Shown in pieces: positions 61,398-64,000 of a stretch of 64,000 bases of DNA; within the stretch, counting starts at the first letter, position 1; each line of letters opens with the position of its first letter. The notes under the pieces were generated by a model. That model worked only from the letters and a program-made list of their open reading frames with translations, was not told where the DNA came from and searched no databases. The position numbers were made by a program, and so were the translations under genes. Source of the DNA: Paenibacillus durus (GTDB lineage: Bacteria; Bacillota; Bacilli; Paenibacillales; Paenibacillaceae); the NCBI RefSeq assembly GCF_000756615.1, contig NZ_CP009288.1, positions 558,001 to 622,000 on the forward strand. Reading direction: 5' to 3'.

Positions 61398-61940
61398 ATG
61401 GCAGCTGATCAATCGGTTTATATCCTGCTAACGAATACCGGAACACTTTTTACGAAACTCATTCAAGGCTACACGAAAGCACCCTACAATCACGCCTCGA
61501 TTTCCTTCAACCGGGAGCTTTCGGAGCTGTACAGCTTCGGGAGAAAGCATCCGAGCAACCCCCTGAATGGCGGATTTGTGAAGGAGGATCTCAAGACAGG
61601 CACATTCAGCAAGTATCCGAATACGACGTGCGTTATCTACGAGCTTCAAGTAACAAGCCGGGAAGTTGAGAAAATGAAGCGGGTTCTGCAAATCTTTATC
61701 CGAAGCCGCCAAAAGTACCTCTATAACATTCTGGGCGTGATCGGCATCGCGCTAAAAGAACCGGTCGAATTCAGCAACTCCTACTTTTGTTCGCAATTCG
61801 TCGCGGAAATTCTGGAACGGTCCGGTATAAAGCTATGGAATAAGCTGCCTGCGCTCGTTACACCGGACGATTTTCGGCAAAACGACCGGCTGCATTTGAT
61901 CTACGAAGGGAAATTAAGCGAGTACGAGCCGGGGCTCTGA
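61398..61940 (+). CDS. permuted NlpC/P60 (YiiX/LRAT-like) papain-fold protein
   Basis: 180 residues without signal peptide. His in YNHASISF precedes Cys in YFCSQFVAEILERSG, the circularly permuted order of NlpC/P60-type enzymes of the YiiX/LRAT class, which act on lipids or peptidoglycan-like amides. PYNHASIS and the FCSQFV motif are diagnostic. AAGGGGAAAA precedes the ATG. The gene is divergent from the CdsA-like gene and is followed 12 bases later by a DinB gene. Substrate unknown; acyl transfer or lipid hydrolysis at the membrane is possible. Confidence 0.75.
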   Translation: MAADQSVYILLTNTGTLFTKLIQGYTKAPYNHASISFNRELSELYSFGRKHPSNPLNGGFVKEDLKTGTFSKYPNTTCVIYELQVTSREVEKMKRVLQIFIRSRQKYLYNILGVIGIALKEPVEFSNSYFCSQFVAEILERSGIKLWNKLPALVTPDDFRQNDRLHLIYEGKLSEYEPGL

Positions 61941-61952
61941 GGAGGGGAGAAA

Positions 61953-62432
61953 ATGGTTCATGCGAAGGATGTCCTTAGCAATCAATTATTAGCCAATGCT
62001 AATGACCCGAGCTGGTATATCCCGTTCATGCAGACGGCTCGGGACATTATGGAGGAAGAAGCCTTTTGGAAGCCTGACCCAAACAGCAGCAGTATCGCTG
62101 AGCTTACCCAGCATCTGCTGTATTGGAATGAAACGTGGCAGATCAGGTACCAGCAGCGCCGGATGGACGCTGTGCCCGCTGTTGGAGATAACAACGACAG
62201 CTTTGTCATACCGGAGAACACTACATTTCGCGACTTGAGTGCAGAGCTACTGAAGGTGCTTTTAGGGTGGCAGGAGCTGCTGACCGATGAAAGCCTCGAA
62301 ACCGGGGTGACAGGATTTCCAGCGCCGGCTAAATGGTGGGAGATCATCAGCAATGCAGCAACCCACAATGCCTATCATATTGGGCAAATGGTCTATATCC
62401 GTAAGCTGTGGAAGGCGAATATGAGGGAATAG
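61953..62432 (+). CDS. DinB-family metal-binding protein
   Basis: 159 residues, four-helix bundle. The three metal-ligand histidines are seen in ELTQHLLYWNETW and ATHNAYHIGQMVYIRKLW. DinB proteins bind a divalent metal; some are bacillithiol or mycothiol S-transferases or related enzymes. GAGGAGGGGAGAAA precedes the ATG. Probably in one transcript with the preceding papain-fold gene. Specific role unknown. Confidence 0.85.
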   Translation: MVHAKDVLSNQLLANANDPSWYIPFMQTARDIMEEEAFWKPDPNSSSIAELTQHLLYWNETWQIRYQQRRMDAVPAVGDNNDSFVIPENTTFRDLSAELLKVLLGWQELLTDESLETGVTGFPAPAKWWEIISNAATHNAYHIGQMVYIRKLWKANMRE

Positions 62433-62498
62433 GGTGCGGGGTAGTGATTGCGGACCGTGTAACCTAGTTATCCGTACCGGGTTATGGGCTCACGAAAA

Positions 62499-62543
62499 AG
62501 CAGATCCGGCCTCGCTTGAATTTCTGGCCGGATCTGCTGTTTT
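62499..62543. terminator. bidirectional terminator between DinB gene and tlp
   Basis: AGCAGATCCGGCC and GGCCGGATCTGCT are perfect 13-bp arms, flanked by A-run on the left and GTTTTT on the right, serving both convergent genes. Confidence 0.9.
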
Positions 62544-62546
62544 TAA

Positions 62547-62771
62547 CTACTCTTTCGAATGCGCCGCTTCGTCCTTCACTTCTTCCCGGAAGCCTTTAAT
62601 GCTTTCTTTACGGCGCTCATTCTTGTCTTCGATTTGCTTACGTTCCTCGCTGCTGATTTCCGAGGCAAATTCATTTAAATAGTCCTCAGCTTCATGAAGA
62701 TTTCTCTGTGTATTCTGAATACTTTGCTGTAAATGCTCGACATTATCCGCCCGATTATCCGGTTTTGCCAT
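62547..62771 (-). CDS. tlp: small acid-soluble spore protein Tlp (thioredoxin-like)
   Basis: 74 residues: MAKPDNRADNVEHLQQSIQN, then EERKQIEDKNERRKESI and FREEVKDEAA match Bacillus Tlp over its whole length. Tlp is made in the forespore and bound in spores as a minor SASP. AGGAGG lies ten bases before the ATG. A sigma-G promoter would be expected upstream (62772-62880) but none was clear by eye. Its presence shows that the host forms endospores. Confidence 0.92.
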   Translation of the reverse strand: MAKPDNRADNVEHLQQSIQNTQRNLHEAEDYLNEFASEISSEERKQIEDKNERRKESIKGFREEVKDEAAHSKE

Positions 62772-62900
62772 TCGTTATCGCCTCCTGGAGTTTAAAGTGC
62801 TTATTGGAGCACTAACAGGTAGCTTGATCGCGATTGGAGGATTTTATGCAAATCACAGGTATCCAGATAAGAGAAGAAGATTGTGGGGGAGGTTAATGAT

Positions 62901-63683
62901 ATGATCATTGGTTCATTACAAATGAATGTAGAAAAAAAGGATAAGATAAAAAACTTAAACACAATTGAGAAGCTAATCAATCATTCGGTAGATTCGGTTG
63001 ATTTGGTTGTCATGCCTGAGCTATTCTCAACAGGTTATTTTTTTGACTCAGCAAGCGAATTGATGGAAATCGCAGAAGAAATTCCTAACGGATATACAAC
63101 AAACAGGCTTAGTGGAATTGCTAAAAGTTCAAATTGTCATTTCGTTGGAGCTATTGTAGAAAAAGAAAAGAGTCATCTTTATATTACTGCAATCGTAGTA
63201 GGCCCATCAGGTTATATTGGAAAGCAAAGGAAGAGACATCTTACAGATCATGAATTAGAATTTTTCTCTTGTGGAGAGGACTCGAATGTCTTTGATATCA
63301 ATGGTTGTAAGATAGGAGTTGTAATATGTTTCGAAGGGTGGTTCCCGGAAAGCTCAAGAGAATTAATGCTAAAAGGGGCACAAATCATTTGTCATTCCGC
63401 ATTAACCTGTCAGGAAAGAACACTGGATATCATGAGAATCCGGGCGATTGAAAACAAAGCGTATTTGATTTTAGCCAATAGTATAAGCACCGAGTATCTT
63501 AATAAGGAGGCCATCACCTTTAGAGGAGACAGCAGAGTAATCGATTATGATGGAAATATTTTGGTCAATGCAGGACAAGAAGAGAAACTAATCACAGTAG
63601 AAGTAAATGAAGAACATACGATTCGTAAAGATTTGGATGACTGTAAGGATTTGATTGCGGAAGTTAAAAAGCATACATACTAA
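62901..63683 (+). CDS. carbon-nitrogen hydrolase (nitrilase superfamily), paralogue
   Basis: 260 residues from ATG 62901 (GGGGGAGG eight bases upstream; GTG 62883 also in frame). Triad: Glu40 (VMPELFSTGY), Lys111 (QRKRHLTDHE) and Cys143 (GVVICFEGWFPESS). It resembles carbamoylputrescine or aliphatic amidases more than the 14.7-kb relative. AT-rich compared with most of the window, so possibly acquired. Monocistronic; a terminator lies at 63826. Substrate unknown. Confidence 0.85.
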   Translation: MIIGSLQMNVEKKDKIKNLNTIEKLINHSVDSVDLVVMPELFSTGYFFDSASELMEIAEEIPNGYTTNRLSGIAKSSNCHFVGAIVEKEKSHLYITAIVVGPSGYIGKQRKRHLTDHELEFFSCGEDSNVFDINGCKIGVVICFEGWFPESSRELMLKGAQIICHSALTCQERTLDIMRIRAIENKAYLILANSISTEYLNKEAITFRGDSRVIDYDGNILVNAGQEEKLITVEVNEEHTIRKDLDDCKDLIAEVKKHTY

Positions 63684-63825
63684 TATATAAACCGACAATT
63701 TTTGGTATTTACTTATTTCCTGCTTATCCATTACTTACACTTCCAGAATAATGGTAATTTCGCGGATTATTTTTATTTACTATGTTAGTATAATCTTTGT
63801 AATTTTCTTCATAACCTTTTCTTTT

Positions 63826-63857
63826 CCTCCAGATTTGGGTGATCTGGAGGTTTTTTT
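63826..63857 (+). terminator. rho-independent terminator
   Basis: CCTCCAGAT and ATCTGGAGG pair over seven bases, followed by TTTTTTT. Confidence 0.85.
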
Positions 63858-64000
63858 GTTCTAAACTTGGGGACAGTGCTTTAGCAGCTGAACGCCAGAC
63901 GATGAACCAGATCGACCTGTTCGTCGTGGAAATCAGGGTTATGTAAATGTGATGTGGACCGGACCGCAGCATTGGGAAGGGCCGATTGATTTATAGGGCT
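63858..64000 (+). other. window end, possible gene fragment
   Basis: One frame reads DDEPDRPVRRGNQGYVNVMW then TGPQHWEGPIDL-stop. This looks protein-like (Trp/Gly-rich) but is too short to identify and lacks a start; possibly the end of a decayed gene. Confidence 0.25.

Noticed and set aside
1..64000. CRISPR array, rRNA and tRNA genes
   Set aside because: No regularly spaced repeats of CRISPR type and no rRNA or tRNA signature was recognised on either strand.

Overview
The window looks like chromosomal DNA of a spore-forming member of the Bacillales, most likely Paenibacillus or a close relative. The grounds are the small acid-soluble spore protein Tlp (62.5 kb), a LipL-type octanoyl transferase, two YesM/YesN two-component pairs, secreted GH13/GH31/GH66 alpha-glucan enzymes, frequent TTG/GTG starts behind strong AGGAGG-type ribosome binding sites, and moderate GC with AT-rich inserts. 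No rRNA, tRNA or CRISPR array was seen.

Layout. 0-6.2 kb: tail of a ClC channel, MarR regulator, small membrane proteins, an MFS exporter with an operator-overlapped promoter, a MerR-thioredoxin operon, and an SDR-TetR pair behind a promoter with three near-identical palindromes. 6.2-19.4 kb: CHAD protein, copper-amine-oxidase-like stalk protein, lipL, an operator-controlled epimerase/SRPBCC pair, ECF sigma/anti-sigma, nitroreductase plus ABM monooxygenase, nitrilase-family amidase, ArsR-SulP pair, DUF1361 protein. Two diverged copies of a roughly 400-bp non-coding repeat lie 10 kb apart here (9.2 and 19.5 kb).

20-32 kb is an alpha-glucan locus: a GH13 amylase, a TapA-like secreted protein and a GH31 glucosidase on the minus strand. 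Divergent from them are a GH66 dextranase-like lipoprotein, a YesM kinase, a YesN regulator and a solute-binding lipoprotein. CcpA (cre)-like boxes lie in the divergent intergenic region. 32-42 kb: housekeeping and accessory genes (alkyltransferase-like protein, hydrolase, ABM protein, DUF1697, YkcB/YkcC-like glycosyltransferases, cytochrome-b-like membrane protein), then a Fic protein flanked by a duplicated 3' end of the YkcC-like gene. 42.4-52.4 kb: a second YesM/YesN/solute-binding module followed by two tandem GH31 genes whose terminator hairpins are related too.

52.4-60.4 kb is a decayed accessory zone. It holds a structured RNA candidate with no protein partner, a TetR-like regulator with two DNA-binding domains next to a CocE-type hydrolase, an IS3 transposase remnant, a MerR/nitroreductase divergon with a textbook 19-bp-spacer promoter, a frameshifted AAA ATPase plus nuclease pair (possible dead defence system), and several copies of a short degenerate repeat that seems to be the 3' end of an unknown gene. 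60.4-64 kb: CdsA-like membrane protein, papain-fold NlpC/P60-like protein, DinB protein, tlp and a second nitrilase-family amidase.

The strongest leads are the ATPase/nuclease remnant, the solo structured RNA, the double-HTH TetR, the permease-less YesMN-binding-protein modules, and several operator architectures that can be read directly from the sequence. All functions are inferred from sequence recognition by eye; no search was run.
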